NCBI RefSeq assembly: GCF_020217465.1
Contig: NZ_CP084115.1
Span: forward strand, 3,224,001 to 3,288,000
DNA: 64,000 nucleotides
Direction: 5' to 3'
DNA from: Cobetia amphilecti
GTDB taxonomy: Bacteria > Pseudomonadota > Gammaproteobacteria > Pseudomonadales > Halomonadaceae
Under the pieces are notes generated by a model. It ran no database searches. It had not been told where the DNA came from and was given only the letters and a program-made list of their open reading frames with translations. The position numbers and the translations under genes are program-made. This document shows, in pieces, positions 19,221 through 30,902 of the stretch. Each line of letters begins with the position of its first letter. Positions within the stretch are counted from its first letter, which is position 1.

Positions 19221-19635
19221 AAGGGGCTGATCCGGTGAACACAAGCCGTGACGAAGCAGATTGCCTCAACGCGCCGCGGAGAAGGTCAAGCGCTGCCACG
19301 TCGTCTCAATGTGGGTGTGATAAGGAAAAGATGGGGGCTTGTCGATCTGGTTGCAAGCTTTAGTCGCGCACGCCTGAGCGTACACGTTCATGCCTGCATC
19401 GCGACGCTCTGACATGAATGCGGACATTTGCATGCATTTTCGCTCACATACGCGACAGACACCTCTCGACAGGCGTCGCCAACCGGCGACCCACTCAAGC
19501 GTCTCGCCGCTCAATGAAGCCCGCAATGCTTCCGCACAGAACCCCCGCGCAGAACGCTCCACGCAGAACGCACAGGAGTGGCAATCGTTGGCAGCAGACT
19601 GAGCGCGCAACCGAGAAGCTTCCATCTCAAACGCA
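19221..19635. other. Intergenic region clpS-icd
   Basis: About 415 bp up to the icd terminator, without a supported gene. The clpS promoter must be here. In many relatives a cold-shock gene (cspD) is divergent from clpS; I find no cold-shock motif, so it is absent from this position. Degenerate 13-14-bp repeats around CGCAGAAC occupy 19532-19572. Confidence 0.45.
19532..19572. repeat. About 14-bp x3 degenerate intergenic repeat
   Basis: CAGAAC recurs at 19537, 19550 and 19564 within similar surroundings (CCGCACAGAAC, CGCGCAGAACGC, CACGCAGAACGC). Period 13-14 bp. Degenerate, so confidence is moderate. Confidence 0.5.
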
Positions 19636-19667
19636 AGAAGGCCCCCGGACATGTCCGGGGGCCTTCT
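19636..19667. terminator. Terminator palindrome after icd
   Basis: A 32-bp perfect palindrome (arm AGAAGGCCCCCGGACA) lies 53 bp beyond the icd stop. As RNA it would fold into a very stable hairpin with a small loop; the minus-strand continuation is only modestly T-rich. Confidence 0.7.
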
Positions 19668-19719
19668 GCTGAAACCTGTCACGCAACCTGATGCCTGGGC
19701 ATCAGATCAACGCAGGGTC

Positions 19720-20982
<1,263 letters not shown>

Positions 20983-21082
20983 TGATAACTCCCCTGTCAT
21001 GGATTCAGTGGAGGCGCGAGTATAGCACCCGTGCCGCTTCTCACAGTAGGCTTATACGGCAGCCGCGACAAAAGTCTAAACC

Positions 21083-21886
21083 ATGTCTCTCATATATCTG
21101 CTTCACAAGCCTTACCGCGTCCTGACCCAGTTCACCGACCGCGATCAGGGCCGCCAGACACTCGCTGACTTCATCGACGTACCGGATGTCTATGCCGCCG
21201 GGCGCCTCGACTATGACTCCGAGGGACTGCTGCTGCTCACCAGTGATGGCGCACTCTCCCACCAGATCGCGCACCCGAAGAAGAAGCAGCCCAAGACCTA
21301 CTGGGTACAGGTGGAAGGTGCCCCTGACGAGCAGGCCATCGCCGCGCTGCGTGCCGGTGTCGAACTCAAGGATGGCATGACGCGCCCAGCCAAAGTGCGG
21401 CGCATCGAGCCTCCCGAGTTGCCTGACAGGCAACCCCCTGTGCGCTTCCGTGCGAGCATTCCGACCCACTGGCTGGAGATCATCATCAGCGAAGGTCGCA
21501 ATCGCCAGGTGCGCCGCATGACCGCCCACGTCGGCCTGCCGACCCTGCGCTTGATCCGCGCGGCCATCGGGCCGTGGAAGCTCGACGGCCTTGCCCCCGG
21601 TGAATGGCGCAGCGAGGAAGTCGAGATGCCTGCGCCACCTCGTCGCGAGTCCCGCTCGCCACGCCACAAGGGCGCGACTGGCAAGCCGGGCGAGCGCCGC
21701 ACCGGCAACGCTGGCCCCCGGGGCAGTGACAATAGAGGCAACAGCGCGGGCAAGAGCGGCAAGGGCTCAGGTCGGGGTTCCCGTCGGAGTTCTGGCCAGA
21801 CTGAAGGCAAGGGTTCAGGCAAGACACCCGGCGCCCGCGCCCCCTCCCGTCGTCCCTCATCCCCCAAGAAAGGAAGGAAATCCTGA
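21083..21886 (+). CDS. rluE: 23S rRNA pseudouridine synthase RluE-type
   Basis: 267 residues. The catalytic block [21 protein letters not shown] (Asp43) and [21 protein letters not shown] identify the RsuA/RluE group; the genomic place between icd and nudJ fits RluE, which modifies U2457 of 23S rRNA in E. coli. There is no S4 domain, as in RluE. The last 80 residues are a disordered basic tail of Gly, Ser, Arg and Lys, much longer than in the E. coli protein, probably an RNA-binding or halophile-specific extension. The stop overlaps the nudJ start (TGATG). Confidence 0.93.
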   Translation: MSLIYLLHKPYRVLTQFTDRDQGRQTLADFIDVPDVYAAGRLDYDSEGLLLLTSDGALSHQIAHPKKKQPKTYWVQVEGAPDEQAIAALRAGVELKDGMTRPAKVRRIEPPELPDRQPPVRFRASIPTHWLEIIISEGRNRQVRRMTAHVGLPTLRLIRAAIGPWKLDGLAPGEWRSEEVEMPAPPRRESRSPRHKGATGKPGERRTGNAGPRGSDNRGNSAGKSGKGSGRGSRRSSGQTEGKGSGKTPGARAPSRRPSSPKKGRKS

Positions 21887-22335
21887 TGGCTGCTCGCTGG
21901 ACCCCGAATGTCACCGTCGCCTGCGTCGTCGAACGCGCCGGGCGCTACCTGATCGTCGAGGAAGACAAGGGCGGGCCCTGCACGGTGTTCAACCAGCCGG
22001 CCGGCCATCTCGAACCCCATGAGCGCATCATCGACGGCGTGCAACGCGAAGTGCGCGAGGAAACCGCCTGGCGCATCCTGCTGACCGGCTATCTCGGCCT
22101 CTATGTGCACGTGGCCGAGGACGGCACCCACTTCCACTCCCACAGTTTCGAGGCCGCCGCCCTTGAGCACCTGTGCACGCCGCTGGACCCTGACATCGTC
22201 AGAACGCACTGGCTGTCGCTTGAGGAGATCGAGCAGCTCGAGGACATGGGCCGCCTGCGCAGCCCGCTGGTGACCCGGCGTATTCGCGACAGCCAACGTG
22301 GCAAGCGTTTCCCGCTGGATGTGCTGCACGATTGA
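21886..22335 (+). CDS. nudJ: Phosphatase NudJ-type Nudix hydrolase
   Basis: 149 residues. The Nudix box GHLEPHERIIDGVQREVREET (residues 41-61) follows the G-x5-E-x7-REUxEE pattern. NudJ hydrolyses nucleoside di/triphosphates and hydroxymethyl-pyrimidine pyrophosphate in E. coli. Start overlaps the rluE stop by one base, so the two are translationally coupled. The order rluE-nudJ-mnmA-hflD-purB is conserved across gammaproteobacteria, supporting the name. Confidence 0.9.
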   Translation: MAARWTPNVTVACVVERAGRYLIVEEDKGGPCTVFNQPAGHLEPHERIIDGVQREVREETAWRILLTGYLGLYVHVAEDGTHFHSHSFEAAALEHLCTPLDPDIVRTHWLSLEEIEQLEDMGRLRSPLVTRRIRDSQRGKRFPLDVLHD

Positions 22336-22536
22336 GCGATTGCCCGCGCCGGAAGTCCGCCGCCGGGCGTGCTGTCGAGCGGCGCTTGCGGCCCTGTGCG
22401 GCAGACGGCGCAGGCGGGGTGAATCCCACCCCCGCATTCAGGTATAATCCCGCCCATTCAAGCGGCGCCAGAATGACGGGGCTGCCGCCTCCCCTGTTTG
22501 TGACAACCCGCGGCCATGCGGGTGACGAGAGAACTG

Positions 22537-23718
22537 ATGACCGCTGAAACCGGTACCGGAACCAAGGTCATCGTCGGCATGTCCGGCGGTGTCGACTCCT
22601 CCGTCTCTGCCCTGTTGTTGATGGAGCAGGGCTACCACGTCGAAGGCCTGTTCATGAAGAACTGGGACGAAGACGACGGTAGCGAATACTGCACCGCCCT
22701 CGAAGACCTGGCCGATGCCCAGGCCGTGTGCGACAAGCTCGGCATCAAGCTGCACACCGCCAACTTCGCCGCGGAGTACTGGGACAACGTCTTCGAGCAC
22801 TTCCTGGCCGAGTACAAGGCCGGTCGCACGCCGAATCCCGACATCCTGTGCAACCGCGAGATCAAGTTCAAGGTCTTCCTCGAGTATGCCGAGATGCTGG
22901 GCGCCGAGCTGATCGCCACCGGTCACTACGTGCGTGGCGGCGTGCGTGATGGTCTCCCGCGCCTGCTCAAGGGCCTGGACACCAACAAGGACCAGAGCTA
23001 CTTCCTGCATGCCGTGCCGCAGGCGGCCATCGCGCGCACCCTGTTCCCGGTCGGCGAGCTCGAGAAGCACGAAGTACGCGCCATCGCCGAGAAGCATGAG
23101 CTGATCACCGCGCGCAAGAAGGATTCCACCGGTATCTGCTTCATCGGCGAGCGGCGTTTCGCCGACTTCCTCAAGCAGTACCTGCCCGCTCAGCCCGGCA
23201 AGATCGAGACCCCCGATGGCGATGTCATCGGCGAGCACATGGGCCTGATGTACTACACCCTCGGCCAGCGCCAGGGGCTGGGAATCGGTGGCCTCAAGCG
23301 CTATCCGGACGCGCCCTGGTTCGTGTGTGCCAAGGACCTGGAGCGCAACGTGCTGATCGCCGTGCAGGGCAAGCACCACGACCTGCTCTACACTCAGGCG
23401 TTGAGCACCGAATCCGTCGACTGGGTCGCCGGCGAGCCGCCGCAGACCGATGCCAATGGCGAGCTGCGCATTCGCTGCAAGAACCGCTATCGCCAGGAAG
23501 ACCAGGCCGCGACCTTGATCGTCAATGACGGCCAGCGTGTCGAGGTGCGTTTCGATGAACCGCAACGCGCCGTCACGCCCGGCCAGTCTGCCGTCTTCTA
23601 TCTCGGCGACATCTGTCTGGGCGGCGGCGTGATCGATGCCGCCTGGAAACTTCCGGCGGCGGACGCCAGCGCTTCCACCGCCCCGCTCTCTGGCCCCGAG
23701 GAGTCCGCCGCGCAATGA
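22537..23718 (+). CDS. mnmA: tRNA-specific 2-thiouridylase MnmA
   Basis: 393 residues from the ATG at 22537 (GAGAG upstream; an in-frame ATG at 22516 is less favoured). PP-loop [14 protein letters not shown] (near 13-27) binds [17 protein letters not shown], the first catalytic Cys in [12 protein letters not shown] (near 106) and the second in [12 protein letters not shown] (near 202) are intact. It thiolates C2 of wobble uridine in tRNA Lys, Glu and Gln using sulfur relayed by the Tus proteins. Its last bases overlap hflD (ATGA). The preceding 200 bp after nudJ show no gene. Confidence 0.97.
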   Translation: MTAETGTGTKVIVGMSGGVDSSVSALLLMEQGYHVEGLFMKNWDEDDGSEYCTALEDLADAQAVCDKLGIKLHTANFAAEYWDNVFEHFLAEYKAGRTPNPDILCNREIKFKVFLEYAEMLGAELIATGHYVRGGVRDGLPRLLKGLDTNKDQSYFLHAVPQAAIARTLFPVGELEKHEVRAIAEKHELITARKKDSTGICFIGERRFADFLKQYLPAQPGKIETPDGDVIGEHMGLMYYTLGQRQGLGIGGLKRYPDAPWFVCAKDLERNVLIAVQGKHHDLLYTQALSTESVDWVAGEPPQTDANGELRIRCKNRYRQEDQAATLIVNDGQRVEVRFDEPQRAVTPGQSAVFYLGDICLGGGVIDAAWKLPAADASASTAPLSGPEESAAQ

Positions 23719-24350
23719 CCAGCGTGCCGATCCGTCCCGTCACTGATACCACTACCCGCCAGGCACTGTCGCTGGCGGGCGTCTTCCAGGCAGCCGCGCT
23801 GGTCGATGAGCTGGCCCGCCACGGCCAGTGCGATGAGCGCGCCTGGGAAACCCTGGTCAATGCCACGCTGGATACCAATCCGGAAAGCTTCGAAGCCATC
23901 TACGGCGGACACCATAACCGCCTGCGGCTCGGCATCGACACCGTCAGTGCGGTGATGGAACGTCGCCAGGTCTCGCCCGTGGTGATGCGTTACGGCTTCT
24001 CGCTGGTGATGCTGATGAGCAAGCTCAAGAAGGACCCGGACATGCTGGACAAGCTGGGCGCGGGCCTGACGCGCATCCAGGGCCAGGCCGAGCACTTCGG
24101 GCCGACCCACGAGAACGTGATCGCAAGTCTGGGCGAGCTTTACCAGCAGACCCTCTCCACCTTCCGCTACCGGATCGTGGTGCAGGGCGACCCCGGCCTG
24201 CTGCAGCAGCGCATGATGCCGGAACGCATCCGCTGCGCCCTGCTGGCAGGCGTGCGCTTCGCGCTGCTGTGGGACCAGCAGGGTGGCCGTCGCTGGAAGC
24301 TGGTCTTCCAGCGCAGCGCGCTCAAGAAGTCATTGCAGCAGCTGGGCTGA
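23715..24350 (+). CDS. hflD: High frequency lysogenization protein HflD homolog
   Basis: 211 residues, all-helical. Matching HflD segments are [23 protein letters not shown] at the N-terminus, [23 protein letters not shown], and [34 protein letters not shown] near the C-terminus. A peripheral inner-membrane protein; in E. coli it affects lambda CII stability, and its house-keeping role is uncertain. Translationally coupled to mnmA by a 4-bp overlap, and followed by purB. Confidence 0.93.
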   Translation: MTSVPIRPVTDTTTRQALSLAGVFQAAALVDELARHGQCDERAWETLVNATLDTNPESFEAIYGGHHNRLRLGIDTVSAVMERRQVSPVVMRYGFSLVMLMSKLKKDPDMLDKLGAGLTRIQGQAEHFGPTHENVIASLGELYQQTLSTFRYRIVVQGDPGLLQQRMMPERIRCALLAGVRFALLWDQQGGRRWKLVFQRSALKKSLQQLG

Positions 24351-24385
24351 GCCCGCCTCCGCGCTCGCGCCAGCGCGTCACCTGA

Positions 24386-25867
<1,482 letters not shown>

Positions 25868-25894
25868 GCGGCGCAGGTTCACTGCAAGTCTCAA

Positions 25895-25920
25895 GACGCC
25901 GGGGCCTCTGCTCCGGCGTC
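25895..25920 (+). terminator. Terminator-like hairpin after purB
   Basis: GACGCCGGGG and CTCCGGCGTC pair (one G-T) around a six-base loop, 28 bp after the purB stop. The T run is lacking, so this is probable rather than certain. Confidence 0.6.
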
Positions 25921-26124
25921 ATACATTACGCATTACGCAGCACGCTGAACGACACACTGGATTCACGACCACTGACGCTCTCCGTCAGTGGGCACGACAT
26001 GCCACGCTCTCAAGGCTCGGCATGGAACGCATCGCCGTCTGCCATCCGGCAACACGGCTTCAACGACGTCATCGCGAGACCGCCGCCCCCTGACAGGCTG
26101 CCGTTCGCGTTCGAGAGGTTCTGC

Positions 26125-27369
26125 ATGAGCACATCCCCCGCCCCCCGCGACACCGACACGCCACTGGCACTGTTGGGCGGCCTGAGCATCCGTGAATTCC
26201 TGCGCGATTACTGGCAGCAGAAGCCGCTGCTGATCCGCGGAGCCTTCGCAGACTTCGAGACGCCGCTGGAAGCCGATGAACTGGCCGGTCTGGCCTGTGA
26301 AGATGGCATCGAAGCCCGTCTGGTCGAGGAAAACGGCCCGGACAAGGCCTGGCAGGTCAGCCACGGCCCCTTCGATGAGGCGACCTTCGCGCGTCTCGAC
26401 GCCAAGGACGACAGCCAGTGGAGCCTGCTGGTACAGGCGGTGGACCATTACGTCCCCGACGTCGCCGCGCTGTTCGAGCCCTTCACCTTCCTGCCGCGCT
26501 GGCGCCTCGATGACATCATGATCAGCTACGCGCCGACCGGTGGCAGCGTCGGCCCGCACCTGGACAACTACGATGTCTTCCTGCTGCAGGCCCAGGGCCA
26601 GCGTCATTGGCAGCTGGGCGGCATGCATGGTGACGACGCCGAGATCATCGATGGCATCGACCTGCGCATCCTCAAGCACTTCGAGGTCACTCCGGGCGAG
26701 GACTGGGTGCTGGAACCCGGCGACATGCTCTACGTGCCGCCGCGCCTGGCGCACCACGGTGTCAGCCAGTCCGATGACTGCATGACCATCTCCGTCGGCT
26801 TCCGTGCGCCTTCCGCCGATGAAGTCGTCACCTCCTACGCCGACTATCTGGGTGCCAGTCTGCCGGAATCGCTGCGCTACCGTGACCAGGGCATGGCACC
26901 GGTCGCCAATGCCGGCGAGCTGGACGACGCCTCGCTCGAGCGCGTGCGTGAGTTGCTGCTCAGCACGCTGGACAACCCGACCCAGCTGGCACAGTGGTTC
27001 GGTCGCTACATGACCCAACCCAAGTATCTGGAGCAGCTCGCCGCCCGCGAACCGGCCCTCAAGACGCATGAGCTGGTCGAGTATCTGGAAGATGAAGGCG
27101 TACTGGTGCGCTCCCTGGGCTCACGCTTCGCCTTCCGTCACGGCGAGAATGGCACCAGCACGCTGTTCGTCGATGGCGATGGCATCCTGGCCCCTCAGCC
27201 GCTGGCGGAAGCGCTGGCCTCCGATCAGCGCCTCACGGCGGTGTTGCTTGACTACACCACAGCAGACCTTGATCGCAGTGCCGTGGTCAGCCTGCTGACG
27301 GCGCTGATCAACCGCGGCAGCCTGATACTGGAATGCGACCTTCAGGACGAAGAGGACGATGAAGAATGA
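26125..27369 (+). CDS. roxA: 50S ribosomal protein arginine hydroxylase RoxA/YcfD-type (JmjC cupin)
   Basis: 414 residues from the ATG at 26125 with GAGAGG upstream. The cupin/JmjC core contains the iron ligands in VGPHLDNYDVFLLQAQGQRHW (His-x-Asp) and a distal His in YVPPRLAHHGVSQS. RoxA hydroxylates an arginine of ribosomal protein L16 in E. coli using O2 and 2-oxoglutarate; the C-terminal winged-helix region (KTHELVEYLEDEGVLVRSLGSRFAF) fits this family. The position after purB is also typical. The stop overlaps the next start (ATGA). Confidence 0.9.
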   Translation: MSTSPAPRDTDTPLALLGGLSIREFLRDYWQQKPLLIRGAFADFETPLEADELAGLACEDGIEARLVEENGPDKAWQVSHGPFDEATFARLDAKDDSQWSLLVQAVDHYVPDVAALFEPFTFLPRWRLDDIMISYAPTGGSVGPHLDNYDVFLLQAQGQRHWQLGGMHGDDAEIIDGIDLRILKHFEVTPGEDWVLEPGDMLYVPPRLAHHGVSQSDDCMTISVGFRAPSADEVVTSYADYLGASLPESLRYRDQGMAPVANAGELDDASLERVRELLLSTLDNPTQLAQWFGRYMTQPKYLEQLAAREPALKTHELVEYLEDEGVLVRSLGSRFAFRHGENGTSTLFVDGDGILAPQPLAEALASDQRLTAVLLDYTTADLDRSAVVSLLTALINRGSLILECDLQDEEDDEE

Positions 27370-27797
27370 GTGACGCCATGATCAGCCTGGAACGGGGCGA
27401 CTGGCAGACGTTGGGCAACGAGGCCAGCGAGATCCGCCGCGTCGTGTTCATCGAGGAACAGCAGGTACCGCAGAATGAGGAGTGGGACGGGCGCGATGAC
27501 ACCTGCGAACACTTCCTCGTGCATCTGGATGGCCGCACCGTCGGCACGGCCCGTCTGTTGCCGGACGGCCATGTCGGCCGCGTCGCCATCCTCTCCGAAG
27601 CGCGCGGACTGGGGCTTGGCCAACGCCTGATGGAAGCGGTCATCCATGCTGCGCGCCAGGCTGGTCATGCTGAAGTGCTACTGGATGCTCAGACCCATGC
27701 GCTGGAATTCTATCAACGCCTCGGCTTCACGGCTTACGGCGACGAGTTTCTCGATGCCGGCATACCGCACCGCAGCATGCGCTTGATTCTGAACTGA
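27366..27797 (+). CDS. GNAT family N-acetyltransferase (ElaA/YjcF-like)
   Basis: 143 residues. The acetyl-CoA binding motif A is GRVAILSEARGLGLGQRLMEAV (near 71-92) and the N-terminal block EIRRVVFIEEQQVPQNEEWDGRDD is that of the ElaA/YjcF subgroup. Substrate unknown. Its start overlaps the roxA stop by four bases, indicating coupled translation, and it ends just before a strong terminator. Confidence 0.88.
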   Translation: MSDAMISLERGDWQTLGNEASEIRRVVFIEEQQVPQNEEWDGRDDTCEHFLVHLDGRTVGTARLLPDGHVGRVAILSEARGLGLGQRLMEAVIHAARQAGHAEVLLDAQTHALEFYQRLGFTAYGDEFLDAGIPHRSMRLILN

Positions 27798-27814
27798 ATT
27801 TTAGCGTCCGCCTT

Positions 27815-27849
27815 ACAAAAACCGGCCCCATTTGGGGCCGGTTTTTTTG
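27815..27849. terminator. Strong intrinsic terminator after the roxA-GNAT pair
   Basis: ACAAAAACCGGCCCC and GGGGCCGGTTTTTTTGT form a stem of more than 12 bp with loop ATTT, followed by seven T. Active on plus; the A run also gives a T run on minus. Confidence 0.92.
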
Positions 27850-28135
27850 TGCCTTGAAGTTTCTTGTAGTCTGGCTACAACCCGCTCCTTGACCAAGTCA
27901 TCATTCCCCAAGGCCCATGGATACTGACATCATGACGTCATTGATAAATATTAAAACGACTGTTTGTCGGCAGGAATTCCACAACGTTGAAACTGGTATA
28001 AAACGATCGTTTTAATGCGACCAAGGAATGAAAGACAGCACTCAATTTCGGAGCGATGCTAGAGATCAGGTCATTTACGCTGCACTGCGACATGACACGC
28101 TGCCCGACCCGGCACCGCCTTCAGGAGATTCGCCC
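27850..28135. other. Leader region of the unrecognised gene at 28136
   Basis: About 285 bp, clearly more AT-rich than its surroundings. It contains the palindrome at 27999-28014, a partial copy at 27952-27967, and a possible promoter. The open frame could start at 28028, but the ribosome-binding site supports 28136. Confidence 0.5.
27987..28015 (+). promoter_or_regulatory. Candidate promoter overlapped by a 16-bp palindromic operator
   Basis: The perfect palindrome TAAAACGA/TCGTTTTA spans 27999-28014. TTGAAA (27987-27992) and TTTTAA (28010-28015) are 17 bp apart and could be the -35 and -10, so a bound repressor would cover the -10. A 12-of-16 copy of the palindrome lies 47 bp upstream (27952-27967). 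The AAACG-CGTTT type of site is common for TetR-family repressors, but no such gene is adjacent. Confidence 0.5.
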
Positions 28136-28906
28136 ATGCTCACCTCAGACTCACGAACGCAGACCACCCTGATGGGCGGTAGAGGTGACCAGGTACTCGG
28201 GCAGCCTGAGGATGCCGCTCTGGCCGAGCAATGGCACAACGCCGAGATCCGCACGCGGATTCTCAAGCTGGCACGTCCCCTCAAGGACCTGCTGCCACCG
28301 CAGACAGCGGAGTCGGTGGCGGCACAGGCGCAGACGATCTGCCATCTGAGTCGCGACCAGCGCTGGCAGCTTCCCGGCGAGCAGTGGCAACTGCGCTCAC
28401 AGGGCAGCGGCTGGCAGCTGAAGTGCAATGGGAAGCTGAAGTGCAGTGTGCAGCCGGCAACCGCAGGCGAGACGCAGGACGCGCCTGACCAGCTGGCGCT
28501 TGCCGGACTCACCGATGACGTGACTGGGGTGCAGCTGGGCAACCGCCCGCTCCCTCGGGCCCTCTGGACCCTGGCCGCCGCGCGGCATCGCGGCGAACGT
28601 CATTCGGTGCTGGCCATTGCCCAGATCAGCAGCGTGCGCGAAGCGCTGTGCTGGGGAGAGCTGATCTCACGGCTGCGTGCGCCGGACGGCAGGCCGCCAC
28701 GCATCGCCCTCACCCTCAGCCACTGCACGTTACCCACGCTGGAAGCCAGCCTGTACTTCCTGATGCCCTGGTTGGACAGCATCACGCTGACAGCGGCCCC
28801 CGGCCTGGAAACTGCCTGCCTTGGCGTGATCAAGGCTCGCTTCAGACTTGCTGAGCCAGCGGAGCTCGACAACGCCACCGACGACGCCTTCTGTCGCACG
28901 GCGTGA
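28136..28906 (+). CDS. Hypothetical protein, family not recognised
   Basis: 256 residues from the ATG at 28136, preceded by AGGAG at a good spacing; the frame remains open back to 28028, where the ribosome-binding site would touch the start. No signal peptide, membrane segment or known catalytic motif is visible. The N-terminal half is Gln- and Trp-rich (RWQLPGEQWQLRSQGSGWQL), the C-terminal half more compact and hydrophobic (HSVLAIAQISSVREALCWGELISRL, LTLSHCTLPTLEASLYFLMPWLDSIT). It stands alone between a strong terminator and aceA, behind a palindromic operator, which suggests its own regulated transcription. Codon use and GC skew at third positions match coding DNA. I do not recognise a function. 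Confidence 0.65.
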   Translation: MLTSDSRTQTTLMGGRGDQVLGQPEDAALAEQWHNAEIRTRILKLARPLKDLLPPQTAESVAAQAQTICHLSRDQRWQLPGEQWQLRSQGSGWQLKCNGKLKCSVQPATAGETQDAPDQLALAGLTDDVTGVQLGNRPLPRALWTLAAARHRGERHSVLAIAQISSVREALCWGELISRLRAPDGRPPRIALTLSHCTLPTLEASLYFLMPWLDSITLTAAPGLETACLGVIKARFRLAEPAELDNATDDAFCRTA

Positions 28907-29103
28907 CTCCACTGGTAACGCCTGAAAGATCAATAACAACAACAAACTGTCATGCAGCAACTCAAGACGCAGAGCACCGACACTCCCATTTCACGCGTCG
29001 CTCTCGCGTCGACCGCCAGACGAAAGACAAGCGAACAGACACAAGACACAGACAACACGCCAGGGGCTGAGCCCCGACGACGAAGCCATCAGGAGATGCC
29101 ACC

Positions 29104-30414
29104 ATGAGTCACACACGTGCCGATCAGATTGCCGCGCTCGAAAAGGACTGGGCCGAGAATCCGCGCTGGAAAGGGGTCACTCGCCCCTATTCCGCCGAGG
29201 ATGTGGTGCGCCTGCGCGGTTCCGTTCCGGAAGCCAATACCCTGGCGACCCGCGGTGCCGAGAAGCTCTGGAAGCTGGTCAATGGTGATGCCAAGAAGGG
29301 CTACGTCAACTGTCTGGGCGCCCTGACCGGTGGCCAGGCCATGCAACAGGTGAAGGCCGGTATCGAGGCCATCTACCTGTCCGGCTGGCAGGTCGCCGCC
29401 GACAACAACACCAGTGAAGCCATGTACCCGGATCAGTCGCTCTATCCGGTGGATTCCGTGCCGACCGTGGTCAAGCGCATCAACAACACCTTCCGCCGCG
29501 CCGACCAGATCCAGTGGCAGAAAGGGGCCAATCCGGGCGATGCCGACTTCGTCGATTACTTCGCGCCTATCGTGGCGGATGCCGAGGCCGGTTTCGGTGG
29601 CGTGCTCAACGGCTACGAGCTGATGACCGCCATGATCCGTGCGGGTGCCTCCGGCGTGCACTTCGAGGACCAGCTGGCCTCGGTCAAGAAGTGTGGCCAC
29701 ATGGGCGGCAAGGTACTGGTGCCGACCCAGGAAGCGGTGCAGAAGCTGGTGGCCGCTCGCCTGGCTGCTGACGTGGCGGGTGTCCCGACCCTGGTCATCG
29801 CGCGTACCGATGCCAATGCCGCTGACCTGATCACCTCCGATGTCGACGACTACGACAAGCCGTTCCTGACCGGTGAGCGCTCCGACGAAGGCTTCTATCG
29901 TGTCAATGCAGGCCTGGATCAAGCCATTGCCCGCGGCCTGGCCTACGCGCCCTACTCCGACCTGATCTGGTGTGAAACCGCCAAGCCGGACCTCGAGGAG
30001 GCGCGCCGCTTCGCCGAAGCGATCAAGAAGGAATACCCGGACCAGCTGCTGGCCTACAACTGCTCGCCTTCCTTCAACTGGAAGAAGAACCTCGACGACG
30101 CCACCATCGCCAAGTTCCAGCAGGAACTGTCGGACATGGGCTACAAGTACCAGTTCATCACCCTGGCCGGTATCCACAACATGTGGTTCAACATGTTCGA
30201 TCTTGCCTACGACTATGCGCAGGGCGAAGGCATGAAGCACTACGTCGAGAAGGTGCAGGAAGCCGAATTCGCCGCAGCCGAGAAGGGCTACACCTTCGTG
30301 GCGCACCAGCAGGAAGTCGGCACCGGCTACTTCGATGACATGACCAACGTCATTCAGGGCGGCAACTCCTCCGTCACCGCACTGACGGGCTCCACGGAAG
30401 AAGACCAGTTCTAG
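29104..30414 (+). CDS. aceA: Isocitrate lyase
   Basis: 436 residues from the ATG at 29104 with AGGAGAT upstream. The catalytic loop KKCGHMGGK (Cys in residues 197-205) and the regions [34 protein letters not shown] and [14 protein letters not shown] are those of the short, E. coli-type isocitrate lyase. It splits isocitrate into glyoxylate and succinate, the first glyoxylate-shunt step for growth on acetate or fatty acids. Malate synthase is not adjacent. A 197-bp leader separates it from the unrecognised gene, and an intrinsic terminator follows at 30485. Confidence 0.98.
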   Translation: MSHTRADQIAALEKDWAENPRWKGVTRPYSAEDVVRLRGSVPEANTLATRGAEKLWKLVNGDAKKGYVNCLGALTGGQAMQQVKAGIEAIYLSGWQVAADNNTSEAMYPDQSLYPVDSVPTVVKRINNTFRRADQIQWQKGANPGDADFVDYFAPIVADAEAGFGGVLNGYELMTAMIRAGASGVHFEDQLASVKKCGHMGGKVLVPTQEAVQKLVAARLAADVAGVPTLVIARTDANAADLITSDVDDYDKPFLTGERSDEGFYRVNAGLDQAIARGLAYAPYSDLIWCETAKPDLEEARRFAEAIKKEYPDQLLAYNCSPSFNWKKNLDDATIAKFQQELSDMGYKYQFITLAGIHNMWFNMFDLAYDYAQGEGMKHYVEKVQEAEFAAAEKGYTFVAHQQEVGTGYFDDMTNVIQGGNSSVTALTGSTEEDQF

Positions 30415-30484
30415 ACCGCTGACATCACGGCATGGCACCTCGCAATGACCGGATTGCGCGAGGTGCCACTCGCAGACTGACCGA

Positions 30485-30507
30485 AGCCCGCTCACGCGGG
30501 CTTTTTC
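30485..30507 (+). terminator. Intrinsic terminator of aceA
   Basis: AGCCCGC (30485-30491), loop TCAC, GCGGGCT (30496-30502), then further T residues. Stem of seven G/C-rich pairs followed by a T run, 70 bp beyond the aceA stop. Confidence 0.9.
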
Positions 30508-30598
30508 GTGCTTTACGCCTTGAATGCCCGCCGCGAATGTCCACCATCAGCAACGAACGCCCCTGCGCTGACATTCACTCGGTATGGCTCAAGAAGAA

Positions 30599-30684
30599 GT
30601 GCTCACGCGGAAGTACTTGCGTGGCAGCACTCATGCGCCGGTACTCACGTGGTCGGTACTCACGCGGTAGCACTCACGCGACCG
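30599..30684. repeat. 14-bp x6 degenerate intergenic tandem repeat
   Basis: Six successive units of 14-15 bases resemble GTACTCACGCGGTA; variants begin GTGCTCACGCGG, GTACTTGCGTGG, GCACTCATGCGC, GTACTCACGTGG, GTACTCACGCGG and GCACTCACGCGA. It lies 65-150 bp upstream of the TATAAT box of the lipoprotein gene. Confidence 0.75.
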
Positions 30685-30748
30685 GGAAGTGCAGAAGTTG
30701 CGTCACCTCAGCGTTTCAGGTCGGGAACCCGTCATGGTCGACGTGGTC

Positions 30749-30754
30749 TATAAT
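30749..30754 (+). promoter_or_regulatory. Candidate -10 box upstream of the SlyB-like gene
   Basis: A perfect TATAAT in an otherwise GC-rich stretch, about 150 bp before the ATG at 30903. No recognisable -35 at 16-18 bp, so an activator may be needed if it is real. Confidence 0.4.
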
Positions 30755-30902
30755 GTTAAGAAACAGTGTTCTCGCACGCCCGTCGTGACAAGAACCTGCT
30801 GGCGGCCCAAGGAAGTGATCGCCTACCTGAGCCTTGCTCTCTCAGCCTCAGCATTCTCCATCACAACCTCAAGCTGCACCGCATCATGCGAGGAGACACA
30901 CC

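Larger units (their letters stand above)
30508..30902. other. Intergenic region aceA-SlyB-like gene
   Basis: About 395 bp without a supported gene. It holds a 14-bp tandem repeat array (30599-30684), a consensus -10 TATAAT at 30749-30754 with no good -35, and the ribosome-binding site GAGGAGA before 30903. Confidence 0.5.

Noticed and set aside
16485-19238. 917-codon open frame on plus, opposite clpA/clpS
   Set aside because: Antisense shadow of clpA: high GC removes stop codons. No ribosome-binding site or family resemblance, and clpA is certain.
19221-19635. cspD cold-shock gene divergent from clpS
   Set aside because: No cold-shock RNP motifs in any frame; the gene is not at this place.
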